Assembly (NCBI GenBank): GCA_015058145.1
Contig: SVCX01000004.1
Coordinates: 1 to 64,000 of the forward strand
Source of the DNA: Clostridiales bacterium
GTDB taxonomy: Bacteria; Bacillota; Clostridia; Peptostreptococcales; Anaerovoracaceae
DNA: 64,000 nucleotides
Direction: 5' to 3'
The translations under genes were made by a program, and so were the position numbers. The notes below the pieces were generated by a model. That model saw only the letters and a list, made by a program, of their open reading frames with translations. It was not told where the DNA came from and ran no database searches. This document shows, one piece after another, positions 49,658-56,729 of this stretch (the stretch's first letter is position 1; each line of letters opens with the position of its first letter).

Positions 49658-50965
49658 TTAATCATGCAGTTTACGATTATCGATAACTCTGACAGCCTTA
49701 CCCTCGCTCCTTGTAATCGTCTTAGGCGGCACGAGGTGAATCTTCGGTCCGATGCCAAGCATCGTACGCATTGCAGATGCCAGACCCTTTTCCATGTCTT
49801 GTATATCGGCAATCTTATCGGAGATTTTGGATGGATCTGCCTCAACATAGATATCCAGCGTATCGGTGTTGTTCTCACGTCCTATTTCAATCTGATAGTT
49901 CGGCGTGTATCCCTCGTTCAGGAGCACCGTTTCAATCTGGCTCGGGAATACATTGACGCCGCGGATAATCAGCATGTCATCGCTTCTGCCCATAGGCTTG
50001 CTCATCTTGACGTGGGTACGTCCGCATGGGCATTTCTCGCGGCTGAGTACGCAAATGTCACGCGTTCTGTAACGCAGGAGCGGGAACGCTTCCTTGTCGA
50101 GAGCTGTGAAAACAAGTTCACCTTTGGATCCTTCCGGCAGCACCTCGCCGGTGTCCGGATCGATGATTTCCGCGTAGAAGTGGTCCTCATTGATATGCAT
50201 ACCGGCCTGCGCTTCACATTCGAAGGAAACCCCCGGGCCACTCGTCTCTGTGAGTCCATATATGTCGTAGGCCTTTATTCCAAGGCTTTTCTGTATGCTC
50301 TGACGCATCTCCTCCGTCCACGGTTCCGCGCCGAATATGCCCGCTTTCAGCTTGTTGTCCTCCGGCTTGTATCCTCTCTCTGCGAGAGACTCTCCGATAA
50401 ACGCTGCGTAGGAAGGTGTGCAGCAGAGGATCGTCGCATCTAAATCCATCATGAACTGGATCTGCCGCTCTGTATTTCCGGATGACATCGGCAGTGTCAG
50501 GCATCCGACCTTGTGGGATCCTCCGTGAAGCCCGGCGCCTCCTGTGAACAGTCCGTATCCATAGGCGACCTGAATTACATCCTCCTCTGTTCCTCCTGCG
50601 GCCACGATGGCTCTGGCGCAGCATTCTTCCCATAAATCCACATCGTGCTGCGTGTAGAAGGCCACAACACGCTTGCCGGTAGTTCCCGAAGTGGACTGGA
50701 TGCGGACACAGTCATTAAGATCTGTTCCCAGCAGTCCGTACGGATATGCTTCTCTCAGGTCTGCCTTAGAGAGGAACGGCAACTTTTTGATATCGTCCAC
50801 AGACTGGATATCGTCTGGCGTCAGCCCCTTCTCCTCCATCAGCTTTCTATAATAGGGTACGTTTTCGTATACGTGTTTGACCTGCTTGCGGATCTTCTCG
50901 TTCTGAATACGAAGAATCTCCTCCCGCGGCGCGGTCTCGATTTCTTTCTGATAATAGTTTGTCAT
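49658..50965 (-). CDS. paaK: Phenylacetate-CoA ligase
   Basis: The 435-residue product is full length for the PaaK family: AMP-binding loop IQSTSGTTGKRV (about 90-101), YGLTETSGPGVSFECEAQAG (about 233-252), and C-terminal domain with GRSDDMLIIRGVNVFPSQIE. It activates phenylacetate, and in relatives also indoleacetate or 4-hydroxyphenylacetate, with ATP and CoA. No aerobic paaABCDE ring-oxidation genes are nearby. Between a symporter and an ACT protein, behind a Tyr/Phe attenuator, the assignment to arylacetate assimilation is an inference. The indolepyruvate oxidoreductase it would feed is not in the window. Confidence 0.9.
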   Translation of the reverse strand: MTNYYQKEIETAPREEILRIQNEKIRKQVKHVYENVPYYRKLMEEKGLTPDDIQSVDDIKKLPFLSKADLREAYPYGLLGTDLNDCVRIQSTSGTTGKRVVAFYTQHDVDLWEECCARAIVAAGGTEEDVIQVAYGYGLFTGGAGLHGGSHKVGCLTLPMSSGNTERQIQFMMDLDATILCCTPSYAAFIGESLAERGYKPEDNKLKAGIFGAEPWTEEMRQSIQKSLGIKAYDIYGLTETSGPGVSFECEAQAGMHINEDHFYAEIIDPDTGEVLPEGSKGELVFTALDKEAFPLLRYRTRDICVLSREKCPCGRTHVKMSKPMGRSDDMLIIRGVNVFPSQIETVLLNEGYTPNYQIEIGRENNTDTLDIYVEADPSKISDKIADIQDMEKGLASAMRTMLGIGPKIHLVPPKTITRSEGKAVRVIDNRKLHD

Positions 50966-51016
50966 ATTATTTGCTCCTTGTATATTATATTGACTGGTTG
51001 TTTTCTTGCAAAACCG

Positions 51017-52576
51017 TTAATCACCCAAATTGTCCATAACCTCAACGGTTCTCTGTTCATGGTAGCAGGTGAAGATCTCATCCGTATTGTCCGGGATGCC
51101 TTTGCGTGTGAGAGCCGTTACGATTGGCACAATGACCAATCCTCCAACCATTGCGAACACACCTGAGTAAAGCGAATTCCTGAACACGAAGCTCAGCAGC
51201 GGGCTTCCAGCTACACTGATCATCTCCAGAGAAATGAACAGCTGAGTAATTTCAAGGAAGCACGCCCAGATGAAGCAACATGCTACCGCCGCCTTCGAAA
51301 TGTGCTTTGAGTACAGCCCATATAAGAACGGTGCCAGGAAGGATCCTGCCAACGCTCCCCAGGAGATTCCCATCATCTGCGCGATGAACAAGCTTTTCGC
51401 ATGTGCCTGCTTAATCGCTATAATTGCTGAAATGATTACAAATATAACGATAAATGCACGCATGATGACGACTTTCTTTCTCTCATCGATTGGATTCCTC
51501 TTCAGTGGCGCGATAAAGTCCAGCGTGATCGTCGATGAACTTGTCAGAACCAGCGATGACAGTGTGGACATGGACGCGGAGAGAACCAGAACGATGATGA
51601 TTCCGATGATAACCGGTGAAACCGTGGAAAGCATGCTTGGAATGACAGCGTCGAACCCTTCCGTTTCCACATCGATATCATACAGCCTTCCGAATCCTCC
51701 AAGGAAATAACACCCGCCTGCGACAATCAGTGCGAAAAATGTCGATATGACTGTGCCCTTCTTTATCGCATCCTCATTCGTGATGGCATAGAATTTACCG
51801 ACCATCTGTGGCAGTCCCCAAGTTCCCAGAGATGTCAGCATGATGACGAAGAACAGGAATCCCGGATCGGCACCGAGGAATGATGCATACTGCCAGCCTC
51901 CGTTTTCTCCCGTAGCCAACGACTCCATCGCGGCGTTCAGGCCTCCGTTATCATGCAGTACTGCCAGAATGACCGCAACGATTCCGATTAACATGATGCA
52001 ACCCTGAATGAAGTCATTCGTTGCCGTCGCCATGTAGCCTCCAAGTACTACATAGATGCAGGTCAGCACCGCCATAACCACAACGCAGACCGCGTAATCA
52101 AGTCCTGGGAATGCGATTGCGAAGAGCCTTGAAAGTCCGTTGTACAGAGACGCCGTATACGGGATCAGAAAGATGAAGGTGATAACTGATGCCGCAATTC
52201 TGAGCTTCTGGGATCCGAATCTCGATCCGAAGAAGTCAGGCATGGTGCGGCTGTCCAGATGCTGCGTCATGATTCTCGTGCGTCTTCCCAGGATCAACCA
52301 TGCGAGGAGTGAACCGATAAAGGCGTTCCCCAAGCCGATCCATGTGGACGCGAGTCCGAAGTTCCATCCGAACTGTCCGGCATATCCAACGAAGATAACT
52401 GCCGAAAAGTAGGAGGTGCCAAATGCAAAAGCACTCAGCCAAGGCCCTACGGATCTGGAACCAAGAACGAACCCTGTCACGCTTCTGGCATGCCTTCTTG
52501 TCCTTATGCCTATCGTAATCATGATCGCGAAGAAGATGATGATAAGCACCAAGGTCAAAGCTGTAGTAGTGTTCAT
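51017..52576 (-). CDS. SSS-family sodium:solute symporter
   Basis: The 519-residue product has about 13 helices and the SSS features (GYMATATNDFIQGCIMLIG in helix 5, then STISTL-like SASMSTLSSLVLTSSSTI near residue 350). The family moves sugars, proline, pantothenate, acetate and phenylacetate-type acids with sodium. It is the first gene of the operon behind the Tyr/Phe leader, 51 bases before paaK, so an aryl acid or aromatic amino acid is the likely substrate. This is inferred from context. Confidence 0.85.
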   Translation of the reverse strand: MNTTTALTLVLIIIFFAIMITIGIRTRRHARSVTGFVLGSRSVGPWLSAFAFGTSYFSAVIFVGYAGQFGWNFGLASTWIGLGNAFIGSLLAWLILGRRTRIMTQHLDSRTMPDFFGSRFGSQKLRIAASVITFIFLIPYTASLYNGLSRLFAIAFPGLDYAVCVVVMAVLTCIYVVLGGYMATATNDFIQGCIMLIGIVAVILAVLHDNGGLNAAMESLATGENGGWQYASFLGADPGFLFFVIMLTSLGTWGLPQMVGKFYAITNEDAIKKGTVISTFFALIVAGGCYFLGGFGRLYDIDVETEGFDAVIPSMLSTVSPVIIGIIIVLVLSASMSTLSSLVLTSSSTITLDFIAPLKRNPIDERKKVVIMRAFIVIFVIISAIIAIKQAHAKSLFIAQMMGISWGALAGSFLAPFLYGLYSKHISKAAVACCFIWACFLEITQLFISLEMISVAGSPLLSFVFRNSLYSGVFAMVGGLVIVPIVTALTRKGIPDNTDEIFTCYHEQRTVEVMDNLGD

Positions 52577-52628
52577 AAAAAGTCCTTTCTTGTATAAAAT
52601 AATAATAATTGACAGTAACAGTAAAAGA

Positions 52629-52661
52629 AAAAGCGCCTCAGGTTAACCTGTGACGCTTCGA
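52629..52661 (-). terminator. Attenuator terminator of the SSS-paaK operon
   Basis: On minus, AGCGTC-A-CAGG, loop TTAA, CCTG-A-GGCGCT is followed by TTTTCTTTT. It lies between the leader peptide and the first structural gene. Its 12-base core CAGGTTAACCTG (52,639-52,650) is identical to that in the trpB attenuator. Confidence 0.85.
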
Positions 52662-52709
52662 ACTTTACTAAATTGTTTTAGCTACTCATTCTAACATCGC
52701 AAATTAACC

Positions 52710-52778
52710 TTACTGCCCCCCAGTAAAGCCGAAGTAAAAGTAGTAGTATGCATTTGCGATGTTCATTGTTTTAGCCAT
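52710..52778 (-). CDS. Leader peptide rich in Tyr and Phe codons
   Basis: ATG at 52,778, stop TAA at 52,710-52,712, 22 codons, with AGGAG upstream. Codons 9-18 read NAYYYFYFGF: four Tyr and three Phe within eight codons. Codons 6-9 (AACATCGCAAAT) are perfectly complementary to ATTTGCGATGTT just after the stop. Codons 15-19 (CTTCGGCTTTACT) are complementary to AGTAAAGTTCGAAG at the base of the terminator. These two pairings exclude each other. Slow reading of the Tyr/Phe codons would block the first and favour the second, an antiterminator. Confidence 0.85.
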   Translation of the reverse strand: MAKTMNIANAYYYFYFGFTGGQ

Positions 52779-52823
52779 TTGTATCTCCTGCGCGCTCACT
52801 TGCACGCTTTAATTACGTAAACT

Positions 52824-52852
52824 AAACTATCACACTTGCAAAGGCATGTCAA
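52824..52852 (-). promoter_or_regulatory. Promoter of the leader-SSS-paaK-ACT operon
   Basis: On minus TTGACA (52,847-52,852), 17 bases, TAGTTT (52,824-52,829), about 45 bases before the leader ATG. Confidence 0.75.
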
Positions 52853-52861
52853 CCTGTTTTC

Positions 52862-53497
52862 TCAAAAGTTTTTGATCAGCAGCACTCTGCCCTTCGCAAC
52901 GGATATCTCTGCAGTCTCTCCCGGCAGGACTTCATTGCTGACTGCGTACTGGTAATCCCAATCGATCTGTCCGTTCTCCAGAGGGAACTTCGCGTTCCGG
53001 ATGGTGATGCCTTCCGCCTCTCCGGTGAGATTCAGAACTGAGAAATACGGATAAGAATCCTCGATTCGCGCCTTGCCCGGTTTCCCGCTGCGCGCAGAGA
53101 CAACTTCTATTTCAGAATAATCGTCGATTGCTTCTGCGCTTTTACCCGCCGTATCAAGCATAAAAAGAATCGACAGGTTCCCCAACGTATGGTCCAGCCG
53201 TGCTCCAATCACGCCGACCAGCAGAAACTCCTCGTATCCGCGCCGGACCATCTCCTTCGCAGCAAAGAAGGTATCTGTGTCGTCCTTTTCACGCGGCAGT
53301 ACGATGGTCTCCACGTCCGTATCCGGCTTCTCGTGGGAATCGAAATCTCCCACAATCAAGTCTGGCTTTACGCCGAGCCCTTCCATGTGCTTCAACCCGC
53401 TGTCACAGAAGACAAAAAAATCATCTGTGCGCAGTTCGTTACGCACTTGTTCGTATTTATCTATCCCCGCTCCGCCGATGATCACACAGCGTCTCAT
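52862..53497 (-). CDS. Thiamine diphosphokinase
   Basis: The start is the ATG at 53,497 (MRRCVIIGGAG), with GGGAGG upstream. The 211-residue product has the two-domain TPK pattern: FVFCDSGLKHMEGLGVKPDL and GDFDSHEKP (active-site Asp), EKDDTDTFFAAKEM, GARLDHTLGNLS, then a beta-rich C-terminal thiamine-binding domain. It makes thiamine diphosphate from thiamine and ATP. No TPP riboswitch was recognised upstream. It sits alone between the two attenuated units. Confidence 0.9.
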   Translation of the reverse strand: MRRCVIIGGAGIDKYEQVRNELRTDDFFVFCDSGLKHMEGLGVKPDLIVGDFDSHEKPDTDVETIVLPREKDDTDTFFAAKEMVRRGYEEFLLVGVIGARLDHTLGNLSILFMLDTAGKSAEAIDDYSEIEVVSARSGKPGKARIEDSYPYFSVLNLTGEAEGITIRNAKFPLENGQIDWDYQYAVSNEVLPGETAEISVAKGRVLLIKNF

Positions 53498-53532
53498 AAC
53501 AACCTCCCGGTCCATATATTGCTTTTCTTATA

Positions 53533-54402
53533 TTATCTCGTTACCGCTCCCGCCGCAACACAAATCAGAATGATCAGCGCCCCGGCAATTCCTGCCGCTG
53601 ACAGCTGTTCCCCAAGCAGCAGCAGGGAGAAGACCGCAGTCATGACCGGGCATAGACTCTGCAGAAGCGCGACAGCACGGTCGGAGATCTTCGTGAGCGC
53701 CAGGTTTTGCATCAGATATCCCAGGAACGTGCATGTGACCGCCAAGTAGAGGATGATCAGCCAGGCCGTTCCGGTTGTCGTTTCAAGGTGTATGCCGCCT
53801 TCTATAAACGCGCACCCGAGCAGGGCGAGCACCGCCGAACAGCCCGCCTGAAGGGATGTCATGCTCGCCGCGTCCACCATCTCCAGATAGTTTTTGCTGA
53901 ACACCAGCGCGCCTGCCATCAGCGCGGCGGCGGCGAGCGCTACTACTTCACCGGCGCCAAAGCCGGACAGACCGCCTCTGACACAGAGAAGATATGTGCC
54001 CGGCAGCACCATGATCTGAATCAGGATAAGCTGCCACTTGTAATGCGTCCGATACGCGAGAAAAGCAAGCGCAGGCGTCATGACGACGGAAAGAGAACGC
54101 AGAAACGCCACTGACGTGGCGTCCGTCATGGACAGCGCAACATTGTTGAGCAGGTAACTCATCCCGATGCACACGCCCGGAATGAGCCACGCTTTGACAG
54201 GTACTGTCTTCAGCGTATGAACGATCTTCCTCCGGAATATGACAGCGCAAATGATGAAGGCAATCAAATAGCGCACCGACATCATCGTGTACACCGGCGT
54301 GACCTCAAAAGCGATTTTCGAAATGGGATCACCAAAGCCGTAAATAACGGACTGCAGGATGATCAGAGCCTCGGGCCATCTGCTGAATCGTTCGCGTTCC
54401 AT
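53533..54402 (-). CDS. EamA/DMT-family transporter
   Basis: The ATG at 54,402 (MERERFSRWPEAL) follows TATAAT (54,410-54,415) by seven bases and has no ribosome site, so the mRNA may be leaderless. The 289-residue product has ten helices in two EamA repeats. It is divergent from the trpB leader: only about 47 bases separate their promoter regions. An aromatic compound is a possible substrate, from position only. Confidence 0.8.
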   Translation of the reverse strand: MERERFSRWPEALIILQSVIYGFGDPISKIAFEVTPVYTMMSVRYLIAFIICAVIFRRKIVHTLKTVPVKAWLIPGVCIGMSYLLNNVALSMTDATSVAFLRSLSVVMTPALAFLAYRTHYKWQLILIQIMVLPGTYLLCVRGGLSGFGAGEVVALAAAALMAGALVFSKNYLEMVDAASMTSLQAGCSAVLALLGCAFIEGGIHLETTTGTAWLIILYLAVTCTFLGYLMQNLALTKISDRAVALLQSLCPVMTAVFSLLLLGEQLSAAGIAGALIILICVAAGAVTR

Positions 54403-54449
54403 GTCAGTTATTATATCACTGCTTCGGAAAACAATATAAAAACTTTTTC

Positions 54450-54478
54450 TTGACAACATCCGGATGCCGTGCTACTTT
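54450..54478 (+). promoter_or_regulatory. Promoter of the trpB attenuator
   Basis: TTGACA (54,450-54,455), 17 bases, TACTTT (54,473-54,478). The leader ATG follows 35 bases later. The architecture equals that of the SSS-paaK operon promoter. Confidence 0.75.
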
Positions 54479-54512
54479 AGTCCCATAAAGAAGACTTGTC
54501 AGGAGAAATCAA

Positions 54513-54572
54513 ATGGTCATTACAAGAGTTATGACAAATGCATACTGGTGGCGCGGCAGTTTTACAACCTAA
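54513..54572 (+). CDS. Trp leader peptide of trpB
   Basis: ATG at 54,513 with AGGAG seven bases before, 19 codons, stop TAA at 54,570. The peptide is MVITRVMTNAYWWRGSFTT with tandem Trp codons 12-13. Segment 1 (54,548-54,559, over the Trp codons) can pair with segment 2 (54,584-54,596). Segment 2 can instead pair with the left arm of the terminator (CCTGT with ACAGG, GTTGC with GCGGC). A ribosome held at the Trp codons would cover segment 1 and so favour readthrough, the classical enteric trp attenuation logic. Confidence 0.85.
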   Translation: MVITRVMTNAYWWRGSFTT

Positions 54573-54637
54573 GAGTGTAAGGCCTGTTGGCGTTGCGTAG
54601 AATCTAAACGGATAAGACACATAGAAACAGATATACA

Positions 54638-54670
54638 AGCGGCACAGGTTAACCTGGAGCCGCTGTTTTA
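54638..54670 (+). terminator. Attenuator terminator of trpB
   Basis: AGCGGC-A-CAGG, loop TTAA, CCTG-GA-GCCGCT (54,638-54,664), followed by GTTTTATT. The core CAGGTTAACCTG (54,645-54,656) is shared with the Tyr/Phe attenuator. Confidence 0.85.
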
Positions 54671-54683
54671 TTAGGAGGATGAA

Positions 54684-54728
54684 ATGAAACTATATACCAG
54701 GAGTTGGCGCACCCGCGCCGGAATATGA
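54684..54728 (+). CDS. Second short reading frame before trpB
   Basis: After the terminator, TAGGAGGATGAA precedes an ATG that opens a 14-codon frame, MKLYTRSWRTRAGI, with one Trp codon inside a hairpin GGCGC-ACCC-GCGCC. The SWRT end resembles trp leader peptides. No terminator follows. It could be a second control point or a decayed leader. The bases from 54,729 to 54,835 hold nothing else but the trpB ribosome site (AAAGGAAAC). Confidence 0.5.
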   Translation: MKLYTRSWRTRAGI

Positions 54729-54835
54729 GATTGATAAAAAACAACACACCCCATAAAAAGAAATGATTATTACACAAACACTTACTGCAGCTACAAAGCC
54801 TAGCTTTGAAACGATAAAAGAAAGGAAACAGAACA

Positions 54836-56209
54836 ATGACTAAGGAACAGATTCCATATAAGATATACCTCGAAGAAGATGAGATGCCGAAGGCATGGTA
54901 CAACCTGCGGGCGGACATGATCAACAAGCCTGCCCCGCTCATCCATCCGGGAACCCATCAGCCGATGACCCTTGAAGAACTTTCGCCAGTATTCTGCGAA
55001 GAACTCTGCAAGCAGGAACTGAACAACACGGATCCGTTCATCGAGATTCCGCAGGAAATCCGGGATTTCTACAAGATGTACAGACCGTCTCCTCTCATCA
55101 GGGCTTACTGCCTGGAAGAGAAACTGGGAACACCGGCGAAGATCTACTACAAGTTCGAGGGAAACAACACCAGCGGAAGCCACAAGCTGAACTCTGCCAT
55201 CGCCCAGGCCTACTACGCCAAGAAGCAGGGTCTGAAAGGCGTTACGACGGAGACCGGTGCCGGTCAGTGGGGAACGGCCCTTTCCATGGCCTGCTCCTAT
55301 TTCGATCTCGACTGCAAAGTCTTCATGGTCAAGGTGTCTTATGAGCAGAAGCCATTCAGAAGAGAAGTTATGCGTACCTACGGCGCTTCCGTGACACCGT
55401 CACCGTCTGAAACAACGCAGATCGGAAAGAAGATTCTCGAAGCCCATCCTGGAACCACCGGAAGCCTGGGCTGCGCTATTTCAGAAGCCGTTGAAGTCGC
55501 TACGTCAACGCCGGGCTACAGATATGTACTGGGAAGCGTTCTGAATCAGGTACTGCTTCACCAGTCCATCATCGGCCTTGAGACTAAGGCAGCTCTGGAC
55601 AAGTACGGTATCAAACCTGATATGATCATCGGCTGCGCCGGCGGCGGATCCAATTTGGGCGGACTCATTGCTCCGTTCATGGGAGAGAAGATCAAGGGCA
55701 ACGCCGACTACCGCATCATCGCAGTCGAGCCGCAGTCCTGTCCAAGCTTCACCAGAGGTAAATACGCATATGACTTCGCTGACACAGGAATGGTTTGTCC
55801 GCTGGCCAAGATGTACACTCTCGGCAGCAACTTCATCCCTGCCCCGAACCACGCAGGCGGTCTGAGATACCACGGCATGAGCCCTGTACTTTCACAGCTC
55901 TACGACGACGGTCTCATGGAAGCCATCGCTGTTCCGCAGACAGAAGTGTTCGCAGCGGCCGAGGAATTCGCCAGAGTCGAGGGAATCCTCCCTGCTCCGG
56001 AAAGTTCACACGCCATTAAGGTCGCCCTGGACGAGGCGAAGAAATGCGTTGAGACCGGCGAGGAAAAGACCATCGTATTCGGCCTGACCGGAACCGGCTA
56101 CTTCGATATGGTCGCTTACGAAAAGTACCACAACGGCGTTATGGACGATTACATTCCAACCGATGAAGAACTTGAGAAATACTTTGCAACATTGCCTCCA
56201 GTTGAATAG
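54836..56209 (+). CDS. trpB: Tryptophan synthase beta chain, TrpB2 type
   Basis: The 457-residue product is longer than classical TrpB (about 400) and has the TrpB2 N-terminal extension. The PLP lysine lies in GSHKLNSAIAQAYYAK, the phosphate loop is GCAGGGSNLGG, and ETGAGQWGTALS holds the catalytic Glu-type segment. It condenses indole with serine. No trpA or other trp genes adjoin, so indole must come from outside or another pathway. It is preceded by its own Trp-codon attenuator, which implies synthesis on Trp shortage. Confidence 0.92.
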   Translation: MTKEQIPYKIYLEEDEMPKAWYNLRADMINKPAPLIHPGTHQPMTLEELSPVFCEELCKQELNNTDPFIEIPQEIRDFYKMYRPSPLIRAYCLEEKLGTPAKIYYKFEGNNTSGSHKLNSAIAQAYYAKKQGLKGVTTETGAGQWGTALSMACSYFDLDCKVFMVKVSYEQKPFRREVMRTYGASVTPSPSETTQIGKKILEAHPGTTGSLGCAISEAVEVATSTPGYRYVLGSVLNQVLLHQSIIGLETKAALDKYGIKPDMIIGCAGGGSNLGGLIAPFMGEKIKGNADYRIIAVEPQSCPSFTRGKYAYDFADTGMVCPLAKMYTLGSNFIPAPNHAGGLRYHGMSPVLSQLYDDGLMEAIAVPQTEVFAAAEEFARVEGILPAPESSHAIKVALDEAKKCVETGEEKTIVFGLTGTGYFDMVAYEKYHNGVMDDYIPTDEELEKYFATLPPVE

Positions 56210-56224
56210 ATAGTAATAATCGTG

Positions 56225-56258
56225 CAGAAAAAAATGCGCCTCACGGCGCATTTTTTCT
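56225..56258. terminator. Bidirectional terminator between trpB and marR
   Basis: CAGAAAAAAATGCGCC, loop TCAC, GGCGCATTTTTTCTG: a strong stem with A and T runs that serves both convergent genes. Confidence 0.85.
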
Positions 56259-56264
56259 GTGCTG

Positions 56265-56729
56265 TTATTTGTGTTTTTTCTCCGACTCTTTGATCGTCTC
56301 CGCGAAGAACTGATTCAGTTTAACCAGTCCCTCGTACAGCGCGTCACGCTCCTCCGGTGAGAGATCCTCGCTTAGAGCCTTTGCCATCTCTTCCGTGTAG
56401 TTCTGCTGATACCGGGCGTAGATCCTGCCCTTTCGCGTTACCTTGACGATGGCATTCCTGTGGTTCGAAGGATCGACTTTTCTTTCTACAAGACCATTTT
56501 TTTCGAGTTTCTTAATGGTCATCGTGGCAGATGGGCGGGATATTTTGAGATAGTCCGCCACACTGCTGATGTTCGTTCCATTTCTGAATCCCATGATAAA
56601 AGTGACAGCGTTCCTGTCTCTGAACGTGAAATTTCCGCTGCTGTACTTTCTCTTGGTCTCCTCAGCAAGGAGCGCGTTATGATATGCCTCTGTAAGAATC
56701 GCATTTAGCTTGCTGCTGTAATCACTCAT
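56265..56729 (-). CDS. MarR-family regulator of the fab operon (FabT-like)
   Basis: The 154-residue product has a MarR winged helix (about 45-110; TNISSVADYLKISRPSATMT and the wing VERKVDPSNHRNAIVKVT). It is the last gene of the fatty acid operon, overlapping the second KAS gene by one base. In lactic acid bacteria and Clostridia a MarR protein, FabT or FabR-like, represses fab genes with acyl-ACP as corepressor. The palindrome at 62,639-62,659 over the operon's -10 box is its likely operator. Confidence 0.82.
   Translation of the reverse strand: MSDYSSKLNAILTEAYHNALLAEETKRKYSSGNFTFRDRNAVTFIMGFRNGTNISSVADYLKISRPSATMTIKKLEKNGLVERKVDPSNHRNAIVKVTRKGRIYARYQQNYTEEMAKALSEDLSPEERDALYEGLVKLNQFFAETIKESEKKHK

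Noticed and set aside
53498-53532. Possible TPP riboswitch before the thiamine diphosphokinase gene
   Set aside because: Only 35 bases separate it from the preceding gene and none of the TPP-box sequence is present.
52579-54835. T-box riboswitches before the symporter operon and trpB
   Set aside because: The conserved T-box sequence and a specifier loop are absent; short translated leaders with codon runs explain both regions better.
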